Source: Caldilineaceae bacterium (GTDB taxonomy: Bacteria; Chloroflexota; Anaerolineae; Caldilineales; Caldilineaceae). From it: a stretch of 64,000 nucleotides of DNA. The DNA lies in contig JAPOVP010000096.1 of the NCBI GenBank assembly GCA_026708085.1, positions 1 through 64,000 of the forward strand, read 5' to 3'. Below the pieces are notes generated by a model. It did not search any database. It was not told the origin of the DNA and saw nothing but the letters and a program-made list of their open reading frames with translations. Numbering within the stretch: the first letter of the stretch is position 1; the number at the start of each line of letters is the position of its first letter. A program made the translations under genes and the position numbers. Of the stretch, positions 46,525 to 55,381 are shown piece by piece.

Positions 46525-47460
46525 TCATCTGCGCTCGAAAATGATATTTGTAGCCTGCTGCATGACAGCCACAGGCGCGGTTTCGCCGGTCCACTTTTCC
46601 CAGGCGATAGCACCCTGGTAAACGAGCATTCCCAGGCCTCCTATGGCTGTGGCCCCATCGGTAGAGGCCAGCTGTAGCAGTCTGGTCATGGCCGGATTGT
46701 AGACCAGGTCGTAGACGATCTGATCTTCGCGGAATTCAACATTTTCCTCCCAAGGGAGCCCTTCGATGCGCGGCTCCATACCCAGCGATGTGCAGTTGAC
46801 GATCAGGTCCGCGCCCTGGGAACTGGCTGTCACATCATCAGGGAAGGAGGCGCCGTTAATACTTATCTCAGGGAAGTACGATTGCATAGTCGCCGCCAGA
46901 TCGACAGCCTTGGTCACGGTGCGGTTGAGAATCTTGACACTTTCCACCCCGGCGTCTGCCAGTCCGTATACGACTGCCCTCGAGGAGCCGCCCGCCCCTA
47001 TCACCAGCGCCCGCTTGCCTTCAGGCTCAACGCTGTGAGCTTGAAGATCGGCAATAAAACCTGCGCCGTCTGTATTGTCCCCAGTGAGTTGACCATCTTT
47101 TTCAACGACAATTGTATTGACAGCGCCAATGGCTTCGGCCGCGGGCGTCCAGTGCTGCAAGTGGGGCATGACCGCCTGCTTGTGGGGTACGGTCACGTTG
47201 ACCCCTCTCAGTCCCAGTGCGGGCAAGGCGGCGACAGCCGCGGGTACCCTGTCTGGCGGCACTGCGAAGGCCAGGTAACGCCAGTTCATCTGGCGTGCCA
47301 CGAACGCGGCGTTGTGCATTTGCGGGCTGATAGAATGAGTGACCGGCCAGCCGAAGAGCCCAACAAGCGTTGTCGCGGCATTGATGTCGGTAGGAAATAT
47401 TTCTGAATCAGCCTCATTTGAAGGGAGGGAGACCGATTCATTCTGCAGGAGTTCACTCAT
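46525..47460 (-). CDS. aroE: Shikimate dehydrogenase
   Basis: A 311-residue NADP-dependent enzyme reducing 3-dehydroshikimate (step 4). The substrate site has [11 protein letters not shown], the catalytic Lys is in [14 protein letters not shown] with NTIV and NTDGAGF, and the cofactor loop is GAGGSSRAV followed by LNRT. An N-terminal tail of about 30 residues precedes the usual start. The ATG at 47460 lies 8 bases inside the end of aroA, so the genes are coupled; a GTG two codons earlier is an alternative. Confidence 0.95.
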   Translation of the reverse strand: MSELLQNESVSLPSNEADSEIFPTDINAATTLVGLFGWPVTHSISPQMHNAAFVARQMNWRYLAFAVPPDRVPAAVAALPALGLRGVNVTVPHKQAVMPHLQHWTPAAEAIGAVNTIVVEKDGQLTGDNTDGAGFIADLQAHSVEPEGKRALVIGAGGSSRAVVYGLADAGVESVKILNRTVTKAVDLAATMQSYFPEISINGASFPDDVTASSQGADLIVNCTSLGMEPRIEGLPWEENVEFREDQIVYDLVYNPAMTRLLQLASTDGATAIGGLGMLVYQGAIAWEKWTGETAPVAVMQQATNIIFERR

Positions 47461-48784
47461 CGTCACTTGCCCAATCCAGCTCTTGCACGTTTACGTTGAG
47501 CGCGCGCAAGGTAGATTCGAAACCGGGAAAACTGTCGGCGGTAACGTGCGCTTTATGAATGGTGGTCTCCCCGCCGGCAATCACGGCGGCCACGGCCAGT
47601 GCCATCGCCAGCCTGTGATCGCCGTGGCTGTCTACGGTGGTGCCCTTAAGCGGCGTCGGCCCGTCCACGATGAAACCGTCGGCAGTCTCCTGAATCCGTG
47701 CACCCATCTTCTTGAGTTCTGAGACGGTCGTGGCGATTCGATCGGTCTCTTTTACGCGCAATTCCTGGGCGTCGCGCACAACAGTGCGCCCTTCGGCCTG
47801 TGTCGCCGCTACGGCCAGTACGGGCAACTCGTCGATCATTGTGACGATTTGCGATCCGCCGAACTCCAAGCCCCGCAATCCGCCGCCGCTGACGATCAGG
47901 TCTGAAACGGGCTCACCGCCCTGAAGCGGCCGTTCTCTGCGCCGAATCCTGGCCCCCATCTCTGAGAGAGCATCAACAATCCCGGTCCGGGTCGCATTGA
48001 CACCCACATCTACGATCGTCAGATTACTGTCCGGCAACGCAGACGCCCCAACCAACAGGAAGGCAGCCGAGGAGATATCGCCGGGAACCAGAATGTTGAG
48101 AGGATTGAGCGGGGAGTGGGGGCGCTCGCTATGGGTCGTGTTGCCCAGTGCTGTAACTGGGGCGCCCATCGATTTCAACATGCGTTCGGTATGGTCGCGT
48201 GCAGGTCCGGGCTGGTGAACGACCGTCAGTCCGTGGGCGTAGAGGCCTGCCAATAGGAGACAGCTCTTAACCTGGGCGCTGGCGACCGGCATCTCGTATT
48301 CGATAGCGGAGAGGCGGGAGGGAATGATCGTGAGGGGCGCGTACCGGCCATTTTGGCGTCCGAAAATCTGGGCCCCCATCGTGCGCAAAGGGTCGACAAT
48401 CCGCGCCATAGGACGCCCGCGAATCTGGGCCGTCCCGCTGAGTATGCTTACAAACTCCTGTCCAGCCAGCAGACCTGATAGAAGCCGCATCGTCGTACCG
48501 CTGTTGTCGCAGTCGAGCACATCGTTCGGCTCCTTCAAGCCGTCGAGGCCGACGCCGTGAACCTCGAGGCGCGTGCTGCTGATCTCGTCGATGCGCACGC
48601 CCATCGCCCGCATGATGTTCATCGTGGCCCGACAGTCGTGGCCGTCGAGAAAGTTACGAATGTGACTGGATCCTTCGGCAATAGAACCGAAGATCACTGC
48701 CCGATGGCTGATGGACTTATCCCCAGGGACCCCGCACCGACCGACGAGAGGACCTTCACTGCTGATTTTGAGTATGTCTGCCAT
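47453..48784 (-). CDS. aroA: 3-phosphoshikimate 1-carboxyvinyltransferase (EPSP synthase)
   Basis: A 443-residue two-domain enzyme joining shikimate-3-phosphate to phosphoenolpyruvate (step 6). PGDKSISHRA is the N-terminal substrate loop, NSGTTMRLL the PEP-binding signature, GDISSAAF and KETDRIATT the C-terminal domain motifs. The residue just before NSGT is Asp (LDCDNSGT) where Gly is common. No ribosome site is visible before the ATG at 48784, and a 121-base gap separates it from tyrA. Confidence 0.96.
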   Translation of the reverse strand: MADILKISSEGPLVGRCGVPGDKSISHRAVIFGSIAEGSSHIRNFLDGHDCRATMNIMRAMGVRIDEISSTRLEVHGVGLDGLKEPNDVLDCDNSGTTMRLLSGLLAGQEFVSILSGTAQIRGRPMARIVDPLRTMGAQIFGRQNGRYAPLTIIPSRLSAIEYEMPVASAQVKSCLLLAGLYAHGLTVVHQPGPARDHTERMLKSMGAPVTALGNTTHSERPHSPLNPLNILVPGDISSAAFLLVGASALPDSNLTIVDVGVNATRTGIVDALSEMGARIRRRERPLQGGEPVSDLIVSGGGLRGLEFGGSQIVTMIDELPVLAVAATQAEGRTVVRDAQELRVKETDRIATTVSELKKMGARIQETADGFIVDGPTPLKGTTVDSHGDHRLAMALAVAAVIAGGETTIHKAHVTADSFPGFESTLRALNVNVQELDWASDDE

Positions 48785-48905
48785 AGGAGGTTTCGGTTGA
48801 ATTGGTACGGACTTTCTTGAGTTTGTTCAATATGGGTCTCTCTGGCGCGCTCTGTCGCGTGCCTTGAATTGTGTAGCCTAACCGCGACGACTGGTGAGGC
48901 CTCAT

Positions 48906-49805
48906 TCAGCCCTGCGCCGAAGTGGTGAACGCACCTTTCTTTTGCTGCCATGCAGCACGCGTAGCCTGAGAACAGGAGAGCATACGCCATAGAGAGTCTT
49001 CATCGTTCTCTGCGAGCAGTCTTCGCAGTTCCTGAAAATGCGCGCTTACTGTGTCCATCTGTGCCAGAACAGCCTCTCGATTGGTCACCAGAATGTCCAG
49101 GAACATCTGTGTATCGCTAGCTGCCACCCGGCTGGTGTCGCGAAACCCGCCTGCTGCCAGATCCCAGACGGCGGGGTCTTCGTCCCCGCAATCGCTGACG
49201 GCATGCACCAAGGCACTCGCCATTAGAAAGGGCAGATGGCTGATGGCAGCAACAAGCTGGTCGTGGCGGGCTGGCTGCATAGTGGTTGGGAAGGCCCCGA
49301 TTGCCTCCGCCAATTCGGATGCCAGCTCGACTGTTTCGTTCGAGGTGCGCGGCAGGGGCGTCAGCACCCATGGAGCCCCCTCGTAGAGACCGCTTTCTGC
49401 GGAAGCGTAGCCCGCGGTCTCTTTGCCGGTCATGGGATGGCCGCCAATCGGCTGAACTCGTGGAGGCAGCCGTTCCATGGCCGCACAGATCTCGGCTTTG
49501 GTGCTTCCCATATCCATTACTACCGTGCCCGGCCACAGTATGGGGCCTAGCGTCTCCAGCATCTGGACGACCGCGCGTACAGGTGTGGACAAGATGACAA
49601 TGTCGGCTCCGGCGACTCCAGAACTGAGATCGGTAGTCGCCAAGTCGACTGAATTTTCATGAAAGGCGCGCAGGATCGTGCCGAAGTTGCGGGTAACGCC
49701 CCTCACTTCGCGGCACAGGTTGCGTTGTTTCAGGTCTATGCAGAGGCTTGCACCCATCAGGCCAAGCCCGATGACTGTAACACTGCACTCGGAAAGAGAT
49801 TTCAT
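48906..49805 (-). CDS. tyrA: Prephenate dehydrogenase
   Basis: A 299-residue NAD(P)-dependent enzyme making 4-hydroxyphenylpyruvate for tyrosine. The Rossmann motif is GLGLMGAS. The substrate-binding [22 protein letters not shown] and [12 protein letters not shown] segments are typical. No ACT or chorismate mutase domain is fused, consistent with a separate aroH gene in the operon. It could use arogenate instead; sequence alone does not decide. Confidence 0.94.
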   Translation of the reverse strand: MKSLSECSVTVIGLGLMGASLCIDLKQRNLCREVRGVTRNFGTILRAFHENSVDLATTDLSSGVAGADIVILSTPVRAVVQMLETLGPILWPGTVVMDMGSTKAEICAAMERLPPRVQPIGGHPMTGKETAGYASAESGLYEGAPWVLTPLPRTSNETVELASELAEAIGAFPTTMQPARHDQLVAAISHLPFLMASALVHAVSDCGDEDPAVWDLAAGGFRDTSRVAASDTQMFLDILVTNREAVLAQMDTVSAHFQELRRLLAENDEDSLWRMLSCSQATRAAWQQKKGAFTTSAQG

Positions 49806-49892
49806 GTATAGATTGCCGTTGCCTGGTTGCTGCCCCTGTTTAGCCAGTCAAGACGGTCAAATGAATGCTGCCTCGTGACCAAGTTCCAGGAA

Positions 49893-50909
49893 TCAGAGTT
49901 GACGTCCAACGGCACTGGCTATAGATTTCAGCTCCTGCATCAATGAGCCGAAGTGCTCAAAAGTCAGACTTTGGGCGCCGTCGCTCCAAGCCTTTGACGG
50001 GTCCGGATGTACTTCGATCATCAGTGCATCTGCCCCTGCGGCAACCGCGGCCTTCGCAATGGGGGCTACGTATTCCCACTGGCCCGTTCCGTGTGCCGGG
50101 TCGGCCACGACGGGTAGGTGAGTCAACTGCTTCAAGACGGGGATGGCATTGATGTCAAAGGTGTTGCGGGTGGCTGTCTCGTAAGTCCGGATGCCGCGCT
50201 CACAGACCATCACCTGCATGTTTCCGTTGCTCAGAATGTACTCGGCCCCCATCAGCAGCTCTTGAATCGTGCCGCTGATGCCCCGCTTCAGGAAGACTGG
50301 TTTGGTCGTTTTGCCCACGGCCTTCAGGAGGGGATAGTTCTGATTGTTGCGGGCGCCAATCTGAAAGATGTCAGTGTAGTCGCCAACCAGTTCGATATCC
50401 TCGGAACTCATCACTTCAGTTATGATTGGGAGGCCTGTCTGCTCTCTGGCCTCAGCCAGGTACTTGAGGCCTTCTTCACCCAGGCCCTGGAAGCTGTATG
50501 GGCTACTGCGCGGTTTGAACGCACCGCCGCGGAGAACTGAGCCGCCGGCTTCTTTGACAGCGTGCGCCGTCTCCAAAATCTGCTCGCGGCTTTCCACACT
50601 GCAAGGACCGGCCATAACTACGACTTTCTCACCGCCGATGTCTGTGCCATTGACGGGGATTGTGGTCGACGATTGGACGAAGTCGCGGCTGGCGTACTTG
50701 TAGGGCTGCATTATGCGGACTGTTTTTTCCACTCCTTCAAGGACTTCGAATGTGTCCTGTTGGATGAGATAGTCGTCGGCGCCGATGATGCCCACAATGG
50801 TACGGGCTTCTCCGCGGCTCAGATGAACTTTGTATCCGAGCTCTTCAACGCGCTTGACGACTTCCTCTACTTGATCCTGCGAGGCTCCTTGCCTCATTAC
50901 AACAATCAT
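49893..50909 (-). CDS. aroF: 3-deoxy-7-phosphoheptulonate (DAHP) synthase, type I-beta, copy 1
   Basis: A 338-residue DAHP synthase catalysing the first step of aromatic synthesis. Residues about 1-70 form a ferredoxin-like domain that in related enzymes binds Tyr or Phe for feedback control. The catalytic barrel starts near [16 protein letters not shown] and has [17 protein letters not shown], metal-binding Cys, and VADPAHGTG plus [15 protein letters not shown]. It is a tandem paralogue of the gene 104 bases upstream, with long identical stretches. Confidence 0.95.
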   Translation of the reverse strand: MIVVMRQGASQDQVEEVVKRVEELGYKVHLSRGEARTIVGIIGADDYLIQQDTFEVLEGVEKTVRIMQPYKYASRDFVQSSTTIPVNGTDIGGEKVVVMAGPCSVESREQILETAHAVKEAGGSVLRGGAFKPRSSPYSFQGLGEEGLKYLAEAREQTGLPIITEVMSSEDIELVGDYTDIFQIGARNNQNYPLLKAVGKTTKPVFLKRGISGTIQELLMGAEYILSNGNMQVMVCERGIRTYETATRNTFDINAIPVLKQLTHLPVVADPAHGTGQWEYVAPIAKAAVAAGADALMIEVHPDPSKAWSDGAQSLTFEHFGSLMQELKSIASAVGRQL

Positions 50910-51012
50910 TGACAGATCCTTTCTTGGTTAAGTTGCGCGGCTCAGATATCGATGTAGATTGCGCCCTGCGATAGATCGGGCCTATGCCTCTCGAAAGACT
51001 GTTCGGGGCTGC

Positions 51013-52116
51013 TCAGGCCAACACGGCACCCGTCTCCACTTGAACTTTATTTGTCACTTCACTATCCGAGGATTGAGCCTGTTCAACTGTTGCCGGTGGC
51101 GCGGCGATCGAGCGGCCTACGGCCTCTGCGACTTTGCGCAGCGAGCACATCAGCTCGGCAAACCGTTCCGGCTTGAGACTCTGATCTCCGTCACTTAAGG
51201 CTGACTCCGGGTCGGGGTGGACCTCCAAAATGAGGGCATCTGCTCCGGCCGCGACCGCCGCCAGAGACATCGGCGGCACGAGTTCCCAGTCGCCCGTGCC
51301 ATGGGCCGGGTCGGCGACTACGGGAAGATGTGAGGCCCGCTTCAGGACAGGAATGGCGTTGAGATCAAATGTATTGCGGGTTGCTGTTTCGTAGGTACGG
51401 ATGCCGCGTTCGCACAGCATCACCTGCATGTTCCCGTTGCTCAGAATATACTCGGCGCACATCAGTAGTTCCTGGATTTCGCCGCTAAGGCCGCGCTTGA
51501 GCATGACCGGTTTTCGAGTCTTGCCGACTGCTTGGAGCAGTGCGTAATTCTGCATATTGCGGGCACCTATTTGGAGGATATCCACGTACTCGGCCACCAG
51601 TTCGATCGTCTCGACAGTCATCACTTCGGAGATGACCGGCAGGCCTGTGACCTCTCTGGCCTCGGCCAAGTACTTCAGCCCCTCTTCGCCAAGCCCCTGG
51701 AAGCTGTACGGGCTGGTACGAGGCTTGAAAGCACCGCCTCTCAGTACGCTGGCGCCGGCCTCTCTGACAGCGATGGCGGTCTGGATAATCTGCTCCCTGC
51801 TCTCGACACTGCACGGCCCGGCCATTACAACAACGCGGTCGCCCCCGAAGTGGACGCCGTTCACGTCAATGAAAGTACCTTCGGGACGCGTTTCTCTGCT
51901 TGCAAGCTTGTACGGGTCCTGGATCCGCACTGTCTTTTGCACACCCGACATTGCATCAAAGGTCGCCCTTTGCACTTGGGTCAAGTCGCCGAGAAGGGCG
52001 ATAACGGTATGACTTTCGCCACTGATTGGTTGAGTTTGAGCGCCCATTGAGGCAGCGCGCTTGACTACGTTTTCTATCTCGATTACAGATGCCTGAGGCT
52101 TCATTACGACAACCAT
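51013..52116 (-). CDS. aroF: 3-deoxy-7-phosphoheptulonate (DAHP) synthase, type I-beta, copy 2
   Basis: A 367-residue DAHP synthase with the same domain order as its neighbour: regulatory ferredoxin-like domain (about residues 1-70), then the barrel with [33 protein letters not shown] and [14 protein letters not shown]. The N-terminal regulatory domain has diverged far more than the barrel, and there is an extra 30-residue Gln/Ser/Val-rich C-terminal tail. This suggests that the two copies respond to different amino acids. Confidence 0.95.
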   Translation of the reverse strand: MVVVMKPQASVIEIENVVKRAASMGAQTQPISGESHTVIALLGDLTQVQRATFDAMSGVQKTVRIQDPYKLASRETRPEGTFIDVNGVHFGGDRVVVMAGPCSVESREQIIQTAIAVREAGASVLRGGAFKPRTSPYSFQGLGEEGLKYLAEAREVTGLPVISEVMTVETIELVAEYVDILQIGARNMQNYALLQAVGKTRKPVMLKRGLSGEIQELLMCAEYILSNGNMQVMLCERGIRTYETATRNTFDLNAIPVLKRASHLPVVADPAHGTGDWELVPPMSLAAVAAGADALILEVHPDPESALSDGDQSLKPERFAELMCSLRKVAEAVGRSIAAPPATVEQAQSSDSEVTNKVQVETGAVLA

Positions 52117-52215
52117 TTATCTCTCCTCTATCGTGAACTCTTATTCAAAGGATTAGACATTCATTGTCAAAGGCGCATTGGCTATCCTCTACCAGAGATT
52201 GATATCCTCGGCATT

Positions 52216-53073
52216 CTATATCTGCAACATAGCTTCTTGTGCAAACTCTTCAGGGGTAGGTTGCACGGCTGCGGGGTAACTGCCCAGCATTTTGACAAAC
52301 GCTGCCCTGTTGAGCAGTCCCAGGACAGCAGCACTGCAGTCAGGTTCCTGCCAATGACCCTCGAAGTCCAGATAGAAAACGTATTGCCAGGGCCGGTTGC
52401 GGCGCGGGCGGCTCTCCAGTTTGACGAGGTTAATGTTGCGTTCGGCGAACTCGCCGAGACAGGCGTAGAGTGCGCCCGGGCTGTGCGGTGTGGCAAAGAC
52501 GAGGGATGTCTTGGAGTTCGGCGACTGTTGGGCATCGCCTTTGCCGATGACAAAGAAGCGCGTGAAATTGAAGTGCAGGTCTTCGATGCCCTGTTGGACA
52601 ATCTCCAAGTCATAGATTTCGGCTGCCAGCGCACTTGCTATCACCCCCACCTTCGGCTCCGGATGCTCTGCAAGTTCCTTTGCGCTGCCGGCCGTGTCAT
52701 ACCAGGGTATGGCTGTGTAGCCGTGGCGGTTGAGAAAGCTTTCGCACTGTGCCAGGGCCTGGGGATGGCTGCGCACCTGTTCAATGTTGTCGCCATTGCC
52801 CGGCAGAGTCAGCAGGTTGTGCCGCACACGCAACAGGATTTCTCCTTGGACCCGAAAATCATGATCCAGTAAGAGGTCATAGGCTTTATTAATGCTACCG
52901 GCGAGCGAGTTTTCCACAGGCACAACGCCCACAGTAGAGCGGTCATCATCCAACGAAGCAAATATATCCTCAAATGTTCTGATGGGCAGGGTATCGACCT
53001 CTGCGCCGAACTGTTGCCGGATAGCCTCTTCGGAGTATGCGCCGTGCTCTCCCTGAAAAGCTACTACAGTCAT
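52216..53073 (-). CDS. pheA: Prephenate dehydratase
   Basis: A 285-residue enzyme making phenylpyruvate. The catalytic domain (about 1-180) has [32 protein letters not shown] and the FTRFFVIGK motif (usually TRF). An ACT domain follows with [26 protein letters not shown], where ESRP is the phenylalanine-binding signature, so feedback by Phe is expected. The frame opens to 53148, but the ATG at 53073 gives the standard N-terminus. It is monofunctional; the mutase is the separate aroH. Confidence 0.95.
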   Translation of the reverse strand: MTVVAFQGEHGAYSEEAIRQQFGAEVDTLPIRTFEDIFASLDDDRSTVGVVPVENSLAGSINKAYDLLLDHDFRVQGEILLRVRHNLLTLPGNGDNIEQVRSHPQALAQCESFLNRHGYTAIPWYDTAGSAKELAEHPEPKVGVIASALAAEIYDLEIVQQGIEDLHFNFTRFFVIGKGDAQQSPNSKTSLVFATPHSPGALYACLGEFAERNINLVKLESRPRRNRPWQYVFYLDFEGHWQEPDCSAAVLGLLNRAAFVKMLGSYPAAVQPTPEEFAQEAMLQI

Positions 53074-53144
53074 CGGATTACTCCATGGTTGTCTGACGTC
53101 GAAACTGATCGATATCCCAGTCCCAAGTGTCCAATTCGGCGCCG

Positions 53145-53582
53145 TCAAGACCAGTTCTTCAACTGCTCATCAATCCATTGATTCAGCTCGTCCAAGTCGA
53201 TTTCGGATGCCAGTCTCTTGTCGGGGCGCAGAGCCTCAGCCTCTTTCAAATAGACATGCTGGATTTCCTTCTGCGGTGTATCGGTATTCCAGTTGATCAG
53301 GATGCGAATACAAAGTGGCACAGTGTCCGCAACACGCATTTCATGGCCACACAGCATCGGCACATCCATCCAACCCAACTGCCGGGCGGCCAGCGCGGGG
53401 AATTGACTGACCACATCGATAGTTGTCGTAAAGATTGCACTGGCCACGTCTTCAGATTGGATATTGTTAAGACGAATCATTAATGCCAACAGTTCTCTGG
53501 TTGCCCGTAGAATTGATTCGGGCGTGTCCTCTTCAATGGTTGTTGCGCCCCGCACACCTCGACAGATCACAGTTTTCTCCAT
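53145..53582 (-). CDS. aroH: Chorismate mutase, AroH type
   Basis: A 145-residue protein of the Bacillus AroH class (trimeric, barrel-like). [19 protein letters not shown] holds the active-site Arg, and [29 protein letters not shown] and the VPLCIRILI strand follow. About 25 residues extend past the usual end. It is the first structural gene after the attenuator and converts chorismate to prephenate for both Phe and Tyr. The ATG at 53582 is preferred; GGAGGA lies some 12 bases upstream, and a GTG seven codons earlier is possible. Confidence 0.92.
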   Translation of the reverse strand: MEKTVICRGVRGATTIEEDTPESILRATRELLALMIRLNNIQSEDVASAIFTTTIDVVSQFPALAARQLGWMDVPMLCGHEMRVADTVPLCIRILINWNTDTPQKEIQHVYLKEAEALRPDKRLASEIDLDELNQWIDEQLKNWS

Positions 53583-53704
53583 TTTTATCGCTGCGTCCTC
53601 CACACTCTTGAAGATACGGTCCCTTGCGACTCAGTTCTTTGTGAATCCTCGTTGCGCGTGGCAAGTATGCGCACGTGCTGCGGGCATAATTGCGTTCGGG
53701 CCAA

Positions 53705-53736
53705 CAAAAAAAGCGTGGAGTTCGTCTCCACGCTTT
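53705..53736 (-). terminator. Attenuator terminator of the aromatic operon
   Basis: Read on the minus strand, an 11-bp perfect stem (AAAGCGTGGAG / CTCCACGCTTT) with a 5-base loop, running directly into a T7 tract. It sits 24 bases after the leader ORF stop and about 120 bases before aroH, where a read-or-stop decision would be made. Confidence 0.9.
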
Positions 53737-53799
53737 GAGTGTCTTTACGTTGACTGCCCTTACACAGCCCAACGCTCCTCAACCAGCGGAGACGGTTGG
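53723..53799 (-). promoter_or_regulatory. Competing antiterminator and protector pairings of the attenuator
   Basis: On the transcript, CGUCUCCGC (53794-53786) can pair with GCGUGGAGACG (53733-53723), the 5' arm of the terminator, with a 2-base bulge; this would be the antiterminator. The same CUCC is also locked in an alternative hairpin CCAAC-CGU-CUCC / GGAG-C-GUUGG (53799-53769). The first arm, CCAAC, lies four codons after the aromatic codon run, within reach of a ribosome stalled there. The order (codon run, arm 1, arm 2, arm 3, arm 4) matches the classical trp attenuator. Pairings were found by eye, not by energy calculation. Confidence 0.68.
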
Positions 53800-53990
53800 T
53801 TCACGCCAAAATAATAACCAAACCAAAAGTTGCCAAAAGAAAACCCGCGCCACTCATGGCGCAGGTTGCTAGACAACAGGATCTCAGCGGCCGACGGGCC
53901 ATCCAACAGGTTGATCGGCAGAAGAGAGTCGTCTTCGCTACGAATCAGATCGGCGATTGTAACGGGTGCTTCGCTTCGTTCGGTAGTCAC
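53760..53990 (-). CDS. Aromatic-rich leader peptide of the aro/phe/tyr/trp operon
   Basis: A 76-codon ORF between the operon promoter and its attenuator terminator. Residues 1-46 contain no Phe, Tyr or Trp; Trp47 follows, then residues 50-61 read FSFGNFWFGYYF, eight aromatic residues in twelve (five Phe, two Tyr, one Trp). The C-terminus is VNQPSPLVEERWAV. I infer a leader peptide whose translation stalls when any of the three charged tRNAs runs short. The start is a GTG (53990) with only GGA about 12 bases upstream, and no ATG is in frame, so initiation is the weak point. It is longer than classical leaders (14-35 codons). A 6-bp hairpin (53847-53862) sits just before the run. Confidence 0.68.
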   Translation of the reverse strand: MTTERSEAPVTIADLIRSEDDSLLPINLLDGPSAAEILLSSNLRHEWRGFSFGNFWFGYYFGVNQPSPLVEERWAV

Positions 53991-54047
53991 TCTGTCGAAT
54001 CGTCCTATTGGCAGGGCGGCTAGCGTTTCTTCAGGACATTGAGGGAG

Positions 54048-54076
54048 AGATTACCACAAGGAAAAACAGATGTCAA
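54048..54076 (-). promoter_or_regulatory. Sigma-70 promoter of the minus-strand aromatic operon
   Basis: TTGACA (54076-54071 on the minus strand), a 17-base spacer and TAATCT (54053-54048), the best promoter match in the window. The transcript would start near 54041, giving a leader of about 460 bases before aroH that contains the aromatic ORF and the terminator. Confidence 0.78.
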
Positions 54077-54540
54077 TTCCGTCGCATTGGAATTCAGACT
54101 AAGAAAACCATGTCCCGGCCCGCCCTATTTTTGAGGAGTGGTTGGGCAAGGTTTCATGACGGTAGGAATAATCCATCAGGACGGCACATTGCCCCGCCAA
54201 AAGAACGGCCAGACTGGTCCCAGCAGGACTGTCGTCGCGTCGATTGGCCATCTGTCATTGTTCGAAAACAGAGGGAAGGCGAGAAGCGTCCACAAAGGCA
54301 TTCTCAGATCCCCGCCGAAGAATTCCCTTCATAGCTGGGAAATCTGAGGAGCGCATCCCCGGGCCAGATTCCAGAGCCGGTCCCCATCTTGCACATCGCA
54401 TACTGTTCCCCGACAATTGATAGTCAGGCTGTTTACAAGCTGTCAAGACGAAGTGCCGCGGTCAGCAGGGCCCCAAAGCGTTTCATTGTCGAAACGCAGA
54501 GCAGCGGTTCGCATTTCAACTAAAGCCATGGAGGATTCGA
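54077..54540. other. Intergenic region between aromatic operon promoter and SDR gene
   Basis: This stretch separates two divergent units. I see no gene, RNA structure or convincing promoter for the plus-strand SDR, and open frames in it lack ribosome sites and protein-like composition. Confidence 0.4.
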
Positions 54541-55311
54541 ATGCAAGACTCATTTGCTTTACTCGGCAAAGTTTCACTGGTTACCGGAGCGAACGGAGGT
54601 ATAGGGCGTTCAATTGCATTGGGATACAAAGCAATGGGCGCAACAGTGGTTGCCAGCGGGCGCAACCCGCAGAAGAACGCGGCAGTTGCAAAGGAATTGG
54701 GCGAAGGCCACGAAGTAATCTCCCTGGATGTGCGGGACGAAGAGGCGGTCAATCAGGCGGTGGCGGCTATTGTCGAGAAACATGGGCGACTCGACATCCT
54801 GGTCAACAATGCCGGTATCGCCCGCCGCACAAACATACTGGACATGGATACAGAGGACTGGCATTCGGTCATCGACACGCATCTTAACGGCGGCTTCTAC
54901 TGCGCTAAGGCGGCGGCCAAGGCGATGGTTAACGCCGGAAACGGGGGCAAAATCATCAACATTGGGTCAATGTACTCGCTGCTAGGGCCGCCCAACGTCA
55001 CCAACTATGCGGCGGCCAAGACCGGCATCATAGGTTTGACGCGCGGGCTGGCGGTCGAGTTGGCTGTACACAATATCCAGGTGAATGCACTGTTGCCCGG
55101 CTGGCACAAAACCGACATGAACCGGGAACTGCTTGACGGCCCTCTGGGTGAGGAGATCCGGCACAAGACGCCGGCGCGGCGGCTGGGGACGGCCGATGAC
55201 CTGGCCGGGGCAGCCGTTTTCCTGGCTTCTGACGCGGCCGAGTTCGTCACGGGTACGACCCTGGTTGTGGATGGCGGGTACTCGATCATGGACAGGCAGT
55301 GGGCGGATTGA
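54541..55311 (+). CDS. Short-chain dehydrogenase/reductase, gluconate 5-dehydrogenase-like
   Basis: A 256-residue SDR with TGANGGIG, the NNAG motif, SMYS as the catalytic Ser region and Tyr156-x3-Lys160 (YAAAK). FALLGKVSLVTGANGGIGRSIA and LLPGWHKTDMN resemble sugar-acid dehydrogenases such as gluconate 5-dehydrogenase and KduD. The Ser in ASGRN after the second strand suggests NADP. ATGGAGG six bases before the ATG fixes the start. It differs clearly from the three SDRs of the catabolic island. Confidence 0.86.
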   Translation: MQDSFALLGKVSLVTGANGGIGRSIALGYKAMGATVVASGRNPQKNAAVAKELGEGHEVISLDVRDEEAVNQAVAAIVEKHGRLDILVNNAGIARRTNILDMDTEDWHSVIDTHLNGGFYCAKAAAKAMVNAGNGGKIINIGSMYSLLGPPNVTNYAAAKTGIIGLTRGLAVELAVHNIQVNALLPGWHKTDMNRELLDGPLGEEIRHKTPARRLGTADDLAGAAVFLASDAAEFVTGTTLVVDGGYSIMDRQWAD

Positions 55312-55381
55312 AACCGGCCACTTTGATCGGGTATAATTCCGTTGACGCTACGCACTGCTAAGAAGGGCAAGGAGGACTGCA

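Noticed and set aside
53801-53857. An 18-codon ORF with an ATG (MSGAGFLLATFGLVIILA) overlapping the aromatic codon run in another frame on the minus strand
   Set aside because: It has an ATG but no ribosome site, and it reads the same bases as hydrophobic residues. The other frame concentrates Phe, Trp and Tyr exactly where an aromatic operon leader would need them. It remains the main rival reading.
53583-54041. A T-box in the leader of the minus-strand aromatic operon
   Set aside because: The conserved GGGTGG-N-ACCGCG sequence and specifier-loop elements are absent; the leader fits ribosome-mediated attenuation instead.
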